Part shown: piece after piece, positions 1-6,441 of the stretch
Layout of the letters: each line of letters begins with the position of its first letter
Position numbering within the stretch: position 1 is the stretch's first letter
Origin: Leuconostoc holzapfelii
GTDB lineage: Bacteria > Bacillota > Bacilli > Lactobacillales > Lactobacillaceae
Direction of reading: 5' to 3'
Assembly: GCF_012396485.1 (NCBI RefSeq)
Contig: NZ_JAAXPO010000003.1
Span: 1 to 64,000 of the forward strand
Length of the DNA: 64,000 nucleotides
Notes under the pieces: generated by a model
Told to the model about the DNA's origin: nothing
Database searches by the model: none
The model's input: the letters and a program-made list of their open reading frames with translations, nothing else
Position numbers and translations under genes: made by a program

Positions 1-30
1 AACGTTCGTGAGCTGATAAACTAGAAGACA

Positions 31-93
31 TAAGCTGCAGATCCTTTATGGTTGATTTTAGTCAATTACCATTAAAGTCTCTGCAGTTTTTTT
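31..93 (+). terminator. Possible terminator of a gene left of the window
   Basis: CTGCAGA (35-41) can pair with TCTGCAG (80-86), and a run of seven T follows directly (87-93). The loop holds a second, smaller hairpin (TGGTTGA with TCA and ACCA). The shape is that of a rho-independent terminator, but the loop is long. No gene precedes it in this window, so what it ends is unknown. Confidence 0.35.
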
Positions 94-129
94 ATGCAAG
101 GTGTTCGGTTTAATTTTACAATCTGCCAT

Positions 130-206
130 AAGTATAGATAAATTTATTTGTATCGCCAGATATTAGTGCTGAATTAAATGAATTCAGTAAATTGTCGTCT
201 ATACTT
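130..206. repeat. Nested inverted repeat
   Basis: AAGTATAGA (130-138) is the exact inverse of TCTATACTT (198-206). Inside lies a tighter palindrome in which CTGAATT pairs with AATTCAG across 5 bases. The stretch could be a remnant of a small insertion or a structured RNA end. No coding capacity is seen in 1-226 apart from this and the putative terminator. Confidence 0.3.
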
Positions 207-274
207 GGTGCTCTTATACTAAAAAATGGACTATTTTTATTCAGTCCATAAAATGAAAGTATAGGCGTATTTTT

Positions 275-517
275 ATGTCAATTCGTTATTCACAAGATTT
301 CAAAGATTGATTGGTTAAACTTCATCAAGAAGGCCGTTCACTTAAATCATTAGCAGAAGAATTTGGACCGTCGAAAGATTCTATTGCTATTTGGGTTAAA
401 CAAGCTACCCCAATCATGATCAAGGGTCAGTCAAAGACTTTAAAAGACGTCAAGCAACTAGAGAAGCGCCTCGCTATTTTGGAAGAAGAAAACGAAATTC
501 TATCACGCATAGCCTAA
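275..517 (+). pseudogene. IS3-family transposase OrfA remnant (HTH part)
   Basis: The frame starts at ATG 275 and encodes an HTH_Tnp_1-like protein: a helix-turn-helix around LKSLAEEFGPSKDSI, then a leucine-zipper-like tail. A TGA stop at 308-310 interrupts it after 11 codons and the frame then runs on to a TAA at 515-517. A ribosome reading from 275 would give only a short peptide. It is the first half of the transposase of the surrounding IS remnant. Confidence 0.7.
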
Positions 518-1198
518 CAGGCATTGAGCGGCCATCATACTAGCCCAAAAATAGTCCGTAATGTGGGATTGCCGCTAGTTAACCAATTTTTAGCACAAGG
601 CTACGCGCTTGTGCAGATTTTAAGTGCACTTAAAATCAAACCTAGTGCCTATTACAACTGGCGCCATTGGTAGCCCAGTCGGCAATAAAAGCGTTGTCGC
701 AAACTCAAAACTGTTGTAACGGTTAATCAAAAGCCCAATCTGATTAGACACTTGCATGATTTGAGCGGTGTTTGGCAAACAAATATCACTTATATTCAGT
801 TGACTAACCACAGATGGGTCTATTTAGCGACCGTTTTGGATCCTGAGAAGAGAAAAGTATTAGGTTATAAAATTGGCGATACAATGACAGCCTATCTAGC
901 CATAAGCGCCTTACAGATGGCGTTAGATAAGCATCAAAGGCCATTAATAGTTCATTCGGATATGGGGTCACAATACACAAGTGCTGAATTTAATATCAAA
1001 TGTCAAAATTATGGTTTGAAACATTCATATTCACTCAAAGGACATCCATACGATAATGGCCGTATGGCAGCGTTACATTCAATATTGAAGCGTGAAGAGG
1101 TTTATTTAAAGGCATACCAAACATTAGCTGAAGTCCAAGCAGCCATTGGTTGGACTAGCAATTTTTATAATTGCAATCGTATCTCAAATGTCGCCTAA
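518..1198 (+). pseudogene. IS3-family transposase OrfB remnant (rve integrase core)
   Basis: The frame is the same as OrfA and is interrupted by TAG at 671-673 and TAA at 686-688. The part from 752 on is a recognisable rve/DDE core (WQTNITYI, HSDMGSQYT, DNGRMAALHSILKREE). Two catalytic acids are lost: the usual Asp of the W-x-TDITYI motif is Asn, and the Glu of the DNxxxESFH-type motif is Ala. The segment that normally links the N-terminal HTH to the core (YGYRRI-type region) is absent, which indicates an internal deletion. The protein must be inactive. Confidence 0.8.
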
Positions 1199-1387
1199 TT
1201 AACTGAATAAAAGTAGTCCAATTTATTTACTTCTGAGCATTACTGATAGAACGGCTTTTTGTATGTAAATTCTGATATGATAAGCTTTTTAGAGTCGCTA
1301 ATTCAAACCACTTCACAAAAATAAGTTGAAAGCATCACAAAATCCAACAAGAATGTGACACCAGCAAGGCAGCATTGATATCGTTGT

Positions 1388-1744
1388 TTATTTTTTGGGG
1401 ATGGTGGTAGTTTCTGTCAGGCTTTGAAACCGCCTGAATTTCAAAAAATCGATCAAAGCTTGTCGATCGTCGTCGCTAATCCGTTGGCCATCGAACTGTA
1501 ATGTCACATGCGTGTCTGCAATATCAATGGCTGGGTCATGCGTTTCAAGACAAGTATCCTCACCCAGCAAATAATCGGTGGAAACCCCTAAAACTTTCGC
1601 AACCGCAGTCAAACTGGCCGTCGATGGCATTTTTTTGTTCCAACGATAAATTGAATTAATACCGATACCAGCTTTTTTGGCTGTGGTTTGCAAGCTCCAA
1701 CCTCGTTGTTTAGACAGCAGTTTTACTCGTTCAAGCGTCATCAT
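1388..1744 (-). CDS. XRE-family helix-turn-helix transcriptional regulator
   Basis: This is a 118-residue protein with an N-terminal XRE/Cro-C1 HTH domain (about residues 5-60, ending in VLGVSTDYLLG, typical of phage-repressor-like regulators). A short acidic C-terminal part follows (ISDDDRQALIDFLKFRR). I chose the ATG at 1744 because GGGAG lies 10 bases upstream of it; a longer frame to 1774 has no such signal. It is transcribed away from the secreted coiled-coil gene at 2063. The intergenic space contains repeated ATCA-N4-TGAT palindromes that are good candidates for its own operators. No other phage genes are nearby, so this is a lone regulator rather than part of a prophage. Confidence 0.85.
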   Translation of the reverse strand: MMTLERVKLLSKQRGWSLQTTAKKAGIGINSIYRWNKKMPSTASLTAVAKVLGVSTDYLLGEDTCLETHDPAIDIADTHVTLQFDGQRISDDDRQALIDFLKFRRFQSLTETTTIPKK

Positions 1745-1779
1745 TTCAGTGTTTCTCCCGAAGCAATGGCTCAATAATC

Positions 1780-1791
1780 ATCACATGTGAT
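1780..1791. promoter_or_regulatory. Candidate operator, perfect palindrome
   Basis: ATCACATGTGAT is a perfect 12-bp palindrome followed by AAAAA, 36 bp upstream of the XRE gene start. It shares the ATCA-N4-TGATAAAA pattern with the site at 1947-1966. Binding by the neighbouring XRE regulator is inferred. Confidence 0.5.
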
Positions 1792-1946
1792 AAAAAACAC
1801 GAAAACATGTTGACTTTTTATCATTCGTTGTAAATAATGAACTCATCGCGTATTCAAGCAATAAAAAGGACAAACCTGTTTCAATCTAACTTGGCGGTCT
1901 GATGAAGAAGGGCTGTGCGATTTATTGCTTATTTTGTATGAGTATA

Positions 1947-1966
1947 TTTTATCATCTGTGATAAAA
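1947..1966. promoter_or_regulatory. Candidate operator, 8-bp arms
   Basis: TTTTATCA and TGATAAAA form exact inverted arms around four bases, about 100 bp upstream of the secreted coiled-coil gene. A degenerate third copy (TTTTATCA then TTCG, second arm decayed) lies near 1815-1834. Repeated sites between divergent genes suggest that the XRE regulator controls both directions. Confidence 0.5.
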
Positions 1967-2062
1967 GACTACAATCATCCGTCCATCAGATCATCACGTG
2001 TTCGTTGGCCTATGGCTCATGCATAGCATAAACGCCACGATGAGTGGGCAATGGAAGGAAAA

Positions 2063-2638
2063 ATGAAACATAAAAAAATCTTAGTCGTTTTGGTGTTGTT
2101 TTTGGCCGCGTTTATCGGTGGGCGGGCATTGGCTGATAATTCCCAATGGCGTGGCGCACCAAACATGGCACATATTCGCAGTATTATTGATCAACTGGGT
2201 AGTAAATTAACAGTTCAATCTTACACAATTTCGACGTTGACCAGACAAAGCGCGGATTACCAGTCACAGTTGGCGGTCAGCCAACAGTCAGTCGTGACAT
2301 TACAAGGCCGAGTGCGTGATTTAAGTCAACAGTTGAATCAAGCTGAAATTAATAAAAAACTAGCCATTCAACAAACAATTAATGATATGAACCACAAAAT
2401 TGATGTCGCTAACAATCAAGTGACCTTAGCGCAAAAATCGCTTAGTAACGTACAAGGGCAACTTAAAATAGCTAATGAGAAAGCAAATGACTTGCAATTA
2501 CAATTAGCGAAAGCCCAACAGCAATACAATGATGAAAAAGGGCAGAATGCTGACTTGACGAAACAATTAGACAACGCGATGCAATCCGTCAACGCTTTAG
2601 ATCAACATGCGCAAGAAGTCTTGAACCAACACCAATAA
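2063..2638 (+). CDS. Secreted coiled-coil protein of unknown function
   Basis: The N-terminus (MKHKKILVVLVLFLAAF then ALADN) is a signal peptide with a likely cleavage site after ALA near residue 25. Most of the remaining about 165 residues is rich in Gln, Leu, Ala and Asn with heptad-like spacing (about residues 50-180), which predicts a long coiled coil. No enzyme motif, LPXTG motif or cell-wall binding repeat is visible. GGAAGG sits just upstream of ATG 2063; a start four codons earlier at 2051 is possible. Divergent from the XRE regulator, it may be its target. I do not recognise a named family. Confidence 0.75.
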   Translation: MKHKKILVVLVLFLAAFIGGRALADNSQWRGAPNMAHIRSIIDQLGSKLTVQSYTISTLTRQSADYQSQLAVSQQSVVTLQGRVRDLSQQLNQAEINKKLAIQQTINDMNHKIDVANNQVTLAQKSLSNVQGQLKIANEKANDLQLQLAKAQQQYNDEKGQNADLTKQLDNAMQSVNALDQHAQEVLNQHQ

Positions 2639-2704
2639 TTCATTGGATTTAACTTGTTAATCGTAAGTGAAGATGTTAATCTTAGATTAACTGGAGGAAT
2701 TCAA

Positions 2705-3337
2705 ATGATGAAGTTAGCAGTGATTGCAGCCAATGGCAAGACGGGGCAACGGGTAGTTGAAACCGCTTTAGCACATGATCTAGATGTGACCGCGATTGTT
2801 CGCCATGAGAATCGAAGTCAAGCCACACAAGTCTTGCAAAAAGGCATTTTTGATTTGACAGCCGATGATTTGGCACCATTTGATGTTGTTGTCGATGCGT
2901 TTGGTGTCTACGACCCAGAGCGGTTAGACGAACATCAAACAACGCTTGCACATCTGACTAGTATTTTAAGTGGCACAACGACAAGGCTGTACATCGTTGG
3001 TGGGGCAGGGAGCCTTTATGTGGATGACGAAATGACGATCCAATTGAAAGATACCCCAGAATTCCCAGCTGCTTATCAGCCACTTGCTGAAAGTATGAGT
3101 CGCGGTTTGGCGGTGTTACGTCAAGCTGAATCGGTCCACTGGATTTATGTCAGTCCTGCTGCTGAGTATGATAGTGAGGGGCCGCGAACGGGCCAATACG
3201 CTTTTGCCGGTGATAAGTTAACGACGAATGCGACGGGTCAGAGTTATATTAGTTATGCTGATTATGTTGACGCTTTGTTGCAAGAAATTTTACACCCAAG
3301 TGCAGACCAGCAACGCATCTCAATTTATGGCATTTAA
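2705..3337 (+). CDS. NAD(P)-binding Rossmann protein (NmrA/YwnB-like atypical SDR)
   Basis: The 210-residue protein opens with a dinucleotide-binding glycine motif in the first strand (AVIAANGKTGQRVV). Further on it has the IVGGAGSLYVDD strand and the YxSPAAEYD region seen in YwnB/NmrA-type NAD(P)-binding proteins. Such proteins are oxidoreductase-like or redox-sensing, and the substrate is unknown here. GGAGG at 2694-2698 fixes the start at ATG 2705; the frame extends upstream but has no signal there. A strong terminator follows. Confidence 0.8.
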   Translation: MMKLAVIAANGKTGQRVVETALAHDLDVTAIVRHENRSQATQVLQKGIFDLTADDLAPFDVVVDAFGVYDPERLDEHQTTLAHLTSILSGTTTRLYIVGGAGSLYVDDEMTIQLKDTPEFPAAYQPLAESMSRGLAVLRQAESVHWIYVSPAAEYDSEGPRTGQYAFAGDKLTTNATGQSYISYADYVDALLQEILHPSADQQRISIYGI

Positions 3338-3362
3338 AAAGCGCGTTAGCGCTTTTTTTTTT
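3336..3362. terminator. Bidirectional rho-independent terminator
   Basis: AAAAAGCGC and GCGCTTTTTT pair around a GTTA loop. It lies between the converging NAD(P)-binding gene (+) and the nuclease gene (-) and can end both transcripts. Confidence 0.85.
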
Positions 3363-3379
3363 GTGTCAGCAAACAGGGC

Positions 3380-4459
3380 TTAGGGCACTTGCCAATGATA
3401 ACCCGCGGGTAATACGCCGCCAGGTGCGACACGAGTTGAATGACCTTTACGAGTTTGCCAATTAAAGCCATCTTGAATTGCCCACTTGTAAGCCCCAGAC
3501 TGGTTGATGTTGTCAGTAGTTGGTGCGGGAACAACGGCAGATGGGGGTGTGGCTGCCTGTGTTTGTGCAGCTTGTTGTGCGGTGGCCTCACTTGCTGCAC
3601 GAGCGGCACTTTCTGCGGCAGCCGCCTGCGCTGCTGCATCAGCACTGGCTTTTGCTGCGGCATCGGAGCTAGCTTTGGCTGCTATGTCTCGATCTTGCTT
3701 CAGTGTTTCAGACTTATTGAGTGTGTTACGGGCTGTGCCGGTGGTGTAATCTATGATGGCATTTGGACTGTCATTGTTTAAATAAACGACCGTCGCATCA
3801 TCCATGCCATTTTCTTCGCGAGAAGAGTGGAGATTAATTTTCACCTTATCACCGTGTGAATTGTAGCCGACATAGGCCAAACGAATTTGCCGTGGCAGCA
3901 GTTCATCGTTAAGATACATCGGGGTGACTTGATAATCGAGGCGATAGCTTTTGTGGGACTTCAACCAAGCGGCGAGATGGTTTTCGTAATAAAGCATGGC
4001 TTTCTTATTTGCACCATTCATACTTTTCAAGGCACCAGTGTTTAAATAAGCTGTTTCAGGCACGAGATTTTTTGGCTCATCATTCAAGCCGCTGAATTGA
4101 TAGCCGACCAAATGGCCACGATTGAATAGCCACTCTTTACTGATTTTACCGTTAGCTTTTTCATATTTAAAACGATAATTGTGCCATCCAGCTGGATTAT
4201 AAGTTAAGCGCTTGGCACGCTTGGCAGACGGTTTGTCGTGGTATGTGAGTTGGATATGCGCATCAGTGGCGCGATGTTTGTCATCTTGATTGCTTAAGAT
4301 GAGTTGCTCCGAATTACTAAAGCCCAATGGCTGTTGCGTCGCGCCTGTTAGGCTCGGATCACGATAGGTTTGATCAGCTGAAACCTGTGTCATACCGCCA
4401 AAAACAAGGCTACTCGAAAAAGCAGTCAACAAGACTGCGCGTTTTATCCCGTTAAACAT
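3380..4459 (-). CDS. Secreted DNA/RNA non-specific endonuclease
   Basis: This 359-residue protein has a signal peptide ending at about residue 28 (VSADQ). The nuclease domain (about 75-245) carries the beta-beta-alpha-metal motif as NRGHLVGY (residues 113-120, general-base His116) and the metal-binding Asn in YLNTG (Asn140). The family usually has DRGH, so Asn at the first position is a variation also known in streptococcal EndA-like enzymes. An Ala-rich, low-complexity linker (about 255-305) leads to a C-terminal module of about 40 residues (SGAYKWAIQDGF...HWQVP). It probably degrades extracellular DNA. GGGAGAG precedes the start. It is transcribed alone. Confidence 0.88.
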   Translation of the reverse strand: MFNGIKRAVLLTAFSSSLVFGGMTQVSADQTYRDPSLTGATQQPLGFSNSEQLILSNQDDKHRATDAHIQLTYHDKPSAKRAKRLTYNPAGWHNYRFKYEKANGKISKEWLFNRGHLVGYQFSGLNDEPKNLVPETAYLNTGALKSMNGANKKAMLYYENHLAAWLKSHKSYRLDYQVTPMYLNDELLPRQIRLAYVGYNSHGDKVKINLHSSREENGMDDATVVYLNNDSPNAIIDYTTGTARNTLNKSETLKQDRDIAAKASSDAAAKASADAAAQAAAAESAARAASEATAQQAAQTQAATPPSAVVPAPTTDNINQSGAYKWAIQDGFNWQTRKGHSTRVAPGGVLPAGYHWQVP

Positions 4460-4517
4460 AATCTAATCTCTCCCAAACTTTTTAACGTGAACGTTTAGCA
4501 CGTGACTCGTGTGGCTG

Positions 4518-4546
4518 ATTAATGAAATAATTGAGGTGCTTGTCCA
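4518..4546 (-). promoter_or_regulatory. Putative promoter of the nuclease gene
   Basis: On the minus strand TGGACA (4541-4546) and ATTAAT (4518-4523) are 17 bp apart, upstream of the nuclease. Between this and the gene lies a partial palindrome around AACGTT (4487-4501) that might be an operator. Confidence 0.4.
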
Positions 4547-4849
4547 GCTTTCCTAACAAATTAAACCTGTATAAGGCGTAATTTATGGCAATTAAAGCGT
4601 AAATGTCCTTTTTTAGGAACATAAGTTGTGGTTATTATATGTTATTTTTCACGGGATGTATAGCGCTTTCGAGTCAAAAATTGCACGCCAAATACCACGC
4701 GGAAAGTACATCGAATGATAGCCATTCGGACAAAAAGGCGAGATTGTCACATAAAAGCGACGAATATCATCCCAGCTGGGGAGGTTAAGCTGGTGATATC
4801 ACCTAAAAAGTGGCACAATAGTTTTAAGATAGAAGATTTGGAGGAAATT
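4547..4849. other. Intergenic stretch without a supported gene
   Basis: This space between the nuclease promoter and the DUF805 gene contains a 61-codon frame at 4603-4788 without a ribosome binding site. Its sequence has no recognisable domain. I see no RNA gene or repeat here. Confidence 0.5.
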
Positions 4850-5236
4850 ATGAAGGCATATCAAGAGTTTTGGACAAAAATGTTTGTGTGGCGCGCGACA
4901 GCGACGCGCAAGCAATACTGGATTCCAGTCATCGTGAATTATCTTATCGGTGGTATTTTGATGGGGATTGTTGAAAAGATACAAGGCCATAATATCGAAG
5001 ATATTTATAATTTGACTGATTTATCAGTTAACACAACAGTCAAAGTCATTGGCCTTTTGGTTTGGGTGGCAACACTCACCATACAAGCAAGGCGATTGCA
5101 CGATACGAACCGCAGTGCTGGTTGGATTTTCATTCAACTTGTACCAGTGATTGGCACAGTTTGGTTTTTTGTGTTGATGTTACTACCAACAGCAACAACA
5201 TCACGCTGGCACGATAATCAAAGCTATGTCTACTAA
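4850..5236 (+). CDS. DUF805 membrane protein
   Basis: This is a 128-residue protein with three hydrophobic segments (about 24-42, 63-80 and 90-112). The family-typical motif RRLHDTNRSAGW (81-92) sits between the second and third. DUF805 proteins are small inner-membrane proteins of unknown function. GGAGG at 4841-4845 fixes the start at 4850, where the protein begins MKAYQEFW, the normal N-terminus for this family. It is a single gene. Confidence 0.88.
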   Translation: MKAYQEFWTKMFVWRATATRKQYWIPVIVNYLIGGILMGIVEKIQGHNIEDIYNLTDLSVNTTVKVIGLLVWVATLTIQARRLHDTNRSAGWIFIQLVPVIGTVWFFVLMLLPTATTSRWHDNQSYVY

Positions 5237-5296
5237 CGACGGCTGATTAAATGGGTGTTCTCTCATTTACTATTACTAACATGATAAGGGTAGTGA

Positions 5297-5325
5297 TTGG
5301 AAAAATGGCAGATTTATGATAAAAT
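5297..5325 (+). promoter_or_regulatory. Promoter of the CsbD-family gene
   Basis: TTGGAA (5297-5302) and TAAAAT (5320-5325) are 17 bp apart, and TGA before the -10 makes it an extended -10 promoter. It lies about 40 bp upstream of the CsbD coding start. Confidence 0.55.
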
Positions 5326-5365
5326 GGTTTTGTACCATCAAATAAAGCTCAAGGAGAACATGTTT

Positions 5366-5584
5366 ATGTCAGTTGAAGAAAAGTTTGATAGCGCCAAGGA
5401 CCAAGTTGTCGGTAAGGCAAAAGAAGTCGAAGGTAAGGTTACTGGAGATAAGGCACGCGAAGCTGAAGGTAAGGCTCAAGGTGTACGCGGTAAGGTTAAA
5501 GATGCAGTGGCAGACGTCAAGGATGCTGTCAAGAATGCAGTCGACGACTTCAAAGAAGATAGTAAAAAAGATAGCAATCAATAA
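5366..5584 (+). CDS. CsbD-family stress-response protein
   Basis: The 72-residue, highly charged protein has the CsbD pattern of repeated Lys/Asp/Gly segments (KFDSAKDQVVGKAKEVEGKV, EAEGKAQGVRGK) and a Lys/Asp-rich tail. CsbD proteins accumulate under general stress in Bacillus and lactic acid bacteria; their molecular role is unknown. AAGGAG at 5351-5356 fits ATG 5366 (9-base spacing) better than ATG 5360 (3-base spacing). It has its own promoter and terminator. Confidence 0.88.
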   Translation: MSVEEKFDSAKDQVVGKAKEVEGKVTGDKAREAEGKAQGVRGKVKDAVADVKDAVKNAVDDFKEDSKKDSNQ

Positions 5585-5590
5585 GTGATA

Positions 5591-5627
5591 AAAAGCCCAA
5601 CAGGATTAACTTTCCTGTTGGGCTTTT
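5591..5627. terminator. Bidirectional rho-independent terminator
   Basis: A perfect 15-bp stem (AAAAGCCCAACAGGA and its inverse) with a 7-base loop. It lies between the converging CsbD gene (+) and the acetyltransferase gene (-). Confidence 0.92.
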
Positions 5628-5630
5628 AGT

Positions 5631-6176
5631 TTAAGCGCGACTTGTTAATTGTGAAAAAGGGATAAACGGTGCGGGTGTAGCGGTTGGTGTGATCAATGAT
5701 TTTTGCAGCCAGGCAACATCAAGCCACTTGCCATGTTTAAAACCAACTTGTGTCAGTTGGCCGACTTGCTGGTACCCAAGATGTTCATGAAAGGCAATAC
5801 TACGTGTATTTTCAGCAGTAATGACGGCAATGGTTTGGACAACATTTTGCTCTTTCAGATATTGTTCGAGTGCTTGGTAAAGTTGCTTGCCAATACCACG
5901 TCCCTTTGCGGTCGGGCCAACATAGACGCTGAGTTCAGCGGTCCATTGATAGGCTTCGCGCTCGTTTAAGGGATGTGCGTATGCGTAACCTAAAATCGTA
6001 TCGTTTTCTTCGGCCACAAGATAGGGATGTGTTTGAAGTGTTGTCGTGATGCGGTGTTCAAATGTTTGCAGACTGGGGATGTCGTATTCGAACGTAAACG
6101 TACTATCCAATACATAGGGGGCATAAATATTAAGTAGCTGTGGGGCATCGTTTTTGGTGGCAATTCGAATGATCAT
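5631..6176 (-). CDS. GNAT N-acetyltransferase, phosphinothricin/methionine-sulfoximine type
   Basis: The 181-residue protein resembles the Pat/YncA (MddA) branch of GNAT enzymes. It begins IIRIATKNDAPQLLNIYAPYV, has the STFTFEYDIPS segment typical of that branch, the acetyl-CoA loop GPTAKGRGIGKQLY (V/Q-x-x-G-x-G) and NTRSIAFHEHLGYQQVG. These enzymes acetylate the amino group of glutamate analogues such as methionine sulfoximine. ATG 6176 has GGAG eight bases upstream; the frame is open further upstream without a signal. The C-terminal 20 residues are Pro/Thr-rich. Confidence 0.85.
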   Translation of the reverse strand: MIIRIATKNDAPQLLNIYAPYVLDSTFTFEYDIPSLQTFEHRITTTLQTHPYLVAEENDTILGYAYAHPLNEREAYQWTAELSVYVGPTAKGRGIGKQLYQALEQYLKEQNVVQTIAVITAENTRSIAFHEHLGYQQVGQLTQVGFKHGKWLDVAWLQKSLITPTATPAPFIPFSQLTSRA

Positions 6177-6312
6177 CACATACACTCCGTTTGATTGATG
6201 TTCCCAGTATAGCATACGGCGCGAAGAGAAACAGCCAGTAGGTGATAAAATACATAGCATTTATTTATTACAATGTCAATAAAATGATTGATGGATTAAA
6301 GTGAGAAATTTA

Positions 6313-6370
6313 TTGACAAAAAATCATACGGCATTGTTTATCATGGTGATAACGGTTAACAAACACCGTT
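6313..6370 (+). promoter_or_regulatory. Promoter region with two palindromes before the ABC module
   Basis: A consensus -35 box TTGACA (6313-6318) is followed by a perfect palindrome TTATCA-TGG-TGATAA (6338-6352) where the -10 box should lie. A second inverted repeat, AACGGT...ACCGTT (6351-6370), follows. A repressor site overlapping the promoter is the simplest reading. The first palindrome resembles the XRE operators near 1780-1966, with a 3-base instead of a 4-base centre. Confidence 0.45.
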
Positions 6371-6390
6371 GGAAAGAAGAATAACGCTGT

Positions 6391-6441
6391 ATGAAAGAAT
6401 GTCAAAAAGTTGTGCGTGCTGATGTGGTTAAGCGCGGATGA
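6391..6441 (+). CDS. Possible 16-residue leader peptide
   Basis: ATG 6391 opens a 16-codon frame (MKECQKVVRADVVKRG) preceded by GGAAAGAAGA. Its TGA overlaps the ATG of the following membrane-protein gene (ATGA). This layout suggests translational coupling. In lactococcin-972 modules the bacteriocin gene occupies this place, but this peptide does not resemble that family and lacks a signal peptide. It may be a leader peptide or chance. Confidence 0.35.
   Translation: MKECQKVVRADVVKRG

Larger units (their letters stand above)
227..1220 (+). mobile_element. Decayed IS3-family insertion sequence
   Basis: The element is bounded by terminal inverted repeats that match at 18 of 19 positions (227-245 and 1202-1220, beginning TGGACTA). 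It contains an IS3-type transposase reading frame broken by four stop codons. At about 1.0 kb it is shorter than intact IS3-type elements, which are usually 1.2-1.5 kb, and the central part of the second transposase domain is missing. No matching target-site duplication is evident next to the repeats. It is most likely immobile. Confidence 0.8.

Noticed and set aside
227-1220. Functional insertion sequence
   Set aside because: Four stop codons, internal deletion and loss of two catalytic acids make the transposase dead.
1388-1744. Prophage or integrative element around the XRE repressor
   Set aside because: No integrase, structural or lysis gene nearby; neighbours are ordinary secreted and metabolic genes.
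3504-3749. Ala/Cys-rich plus-strand frames opposite the nuclease gene
   Set aside because: They are mirror images of the Ala-rich coding repeats on the other strand and have no start signals.
4603-4788. 61-codon frame with a hydrophobic start
   Set aside because: No ribosome binding site, no known domain, and the frame ends in charged low-information sequence; probably chance.
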